Positions 63,420 through 64,000 of a DNA stretch of 64,000 bases are shown one piece after another (positions within the stretch are counted from its first letter, which is position 1; each line of letters starts with the position of its first letter). The DNA is taken from the NCBI GenBank assembly GCA_014529385.2, contig CM043946.1, positions 21,880,577-21,944,576 of the forward strand, read 5' to 3'. A program made the translations under genes and the position numbers. Source of the DNA: Adiantum capillus-veneris. Its lineage: Eukaryota > Streptophyta > Polypodiopsida > Polypodiales > Pteridaceae. Under the pieces are notes generated by a model. The model searched no databases. It had not been told where the DNA came from and worked only from the letters and a program-made list of their open reading frames with translations.

Positions 63420-64000
63420 CTCGATGGGCAGAAGCGACAGCCCCCACCCGCATTACAGCCCAAGAGGTAGCAAAGTTCATTTTCGAGGACATCTGTTGCC
63501 GTTTTGGCACTCCTCTAGAGAGGTGGGCGAATTGATGAAAAATTTAGGCATCTTACGCCAACATTCCACACCATACTATCCACAGTGTAATGGCCTAGTA
63601 GAAAAGGTAAACGGAATGATTTGCAAAATCATCACAAAACAGGTGGACAATCACACAGGAGACTGGGATAAACATCTCATGGCAGCTCTATGGGCCTACC
63701 GAGCAACATTCCGAACATCACTAGGTTTCACCCCTTTCCATCTAGTTTATGGGAAGGAGGCAATTCTACCCATTGAGGTACAGATAGCCAGCTTACGAGT
63801 CTTGGCTAGCCAGATACATCGCCCAATTGTAAAACTCCGAAACCACATCCTGGATTTGGAGAGGCTCCAACTAGATAGGGAAGAAGCAATATATCACTAT
63901 GCAGTGCAGGCAGAACGATGCCGGCTCACCTTCAATCAAGGGCTTAAAGAAAAGGTCCTCAAAAGGGTATGTTAGTGATGAGATACGACAACAGATTTGA
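63420..64000 (+). pseudogene. gypsy integrase fragment, runs off the window
   Basis: First TRWAEATAPTRITAQEVAKF, FEDICCRFGTPLER in one frame, then from about 63525 GELMKNLGILRQHSTPYYPQ in another (open frame 63424-63975). The segment that should hold the second catalytic Asp (LSDxGPxF) is missing between the two, with a frame change. The Glu box is NGLVEKVNGM. FTPFHLVYGKEAILPIEV, LERLQLDREEAIYHYAVQAE and, after another frame change near 63970, MLVMRYDNRF follow. Similar to the integrase of the 5099-14224 element (FHLVYGKEALLPVEV). Upstream RT is absent. Confidence 0.85.

Overview
This 64 kb window reads as nuclear DNA of a land plant with a large, repeat-choked genome. Spliced exons with GT/AG borders, LTR retrotransposons with plant-type primer-binding sites, a CACTA transposon remnant, CT/GA and CA microsatellites and decayed PPR-like reading frames all point that way. 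The PPR-like wording and the retroelement density remind me of homosporous ferns such as Adiantum or Ceratopteris, but this is an impression I could not test. Only one locus looks like a normal intact host gene: a two-exon gene for a 122-residue LysM-domain protein on the minus strand (51555-53212).

Left part (1-14811) is a nest of transposons. A CACTA element, recognised by a spliced Ptta/En/Spm-type (Transposase_24-like) gene remnant at 4025-5044 and by a subterminal repeat block and TIR at 14589-14811, was hit by a Ty1/copia element (1-4024, left end off the window) and by a complete 9.1 kb Ty3/gypsy element (5099-14224). The gypsy element has two LTRs, flanking ACGT repeats and the dual RNase H order typical of the Tat lineage. 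Its polyprotein carries six in-frame stops and two frameshifts. The end of its integrase gene is duplicated head-to-head as a 507-bp inverted repeat with a 13-nt loop.

The 14.8-21.7 kb region holds, on the minus strand, a second element with the same primer-binding site as the gypsy element. Behind it lie five closely packed reading frames: two copies of a roughly 70-residue small protein, two paralogous F-box-like proteins and a gag start. A decayed kinase-like gene follows. The small protein also occurs just upstream of gag in the 5099-14224 element, so it looks like an accessory gene of this retroelement family.

The 23.4-33.2 kb region contains two internally deleted copia elements (23470-25612 and 28648-30522), a decayed minus-strand gene of unknown family (25912-27720) and a gypsy reverse-transcriptase fragment (32561-33180). 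From 33.2 to 44.3 kb, minus-strand gypsy elements are nested. One (about 33250-38752) has a long leader with accessory frames and a palindrome recurring about every 280 bp. It sits inside the pol region of another (38691-42660), whose leader carries a foldback element with four 60-bp hairpins at a 177-bp period.

The right part (44.3-64 kb) has few genes: a gypsy-LTR scrap, PPR-like remnants, a possible small Helitron, a promoter-like block with four ATTGG/CCAAT units at a 62-bp period before a TATA box, the LysM gene, the 5' half of another gypsy element (55138-59225), a second foldback repeat (62380-62950) and a gypsy integrase fragment at the right edge. I saw no tRNA, rRNA or CRISPR arrays.
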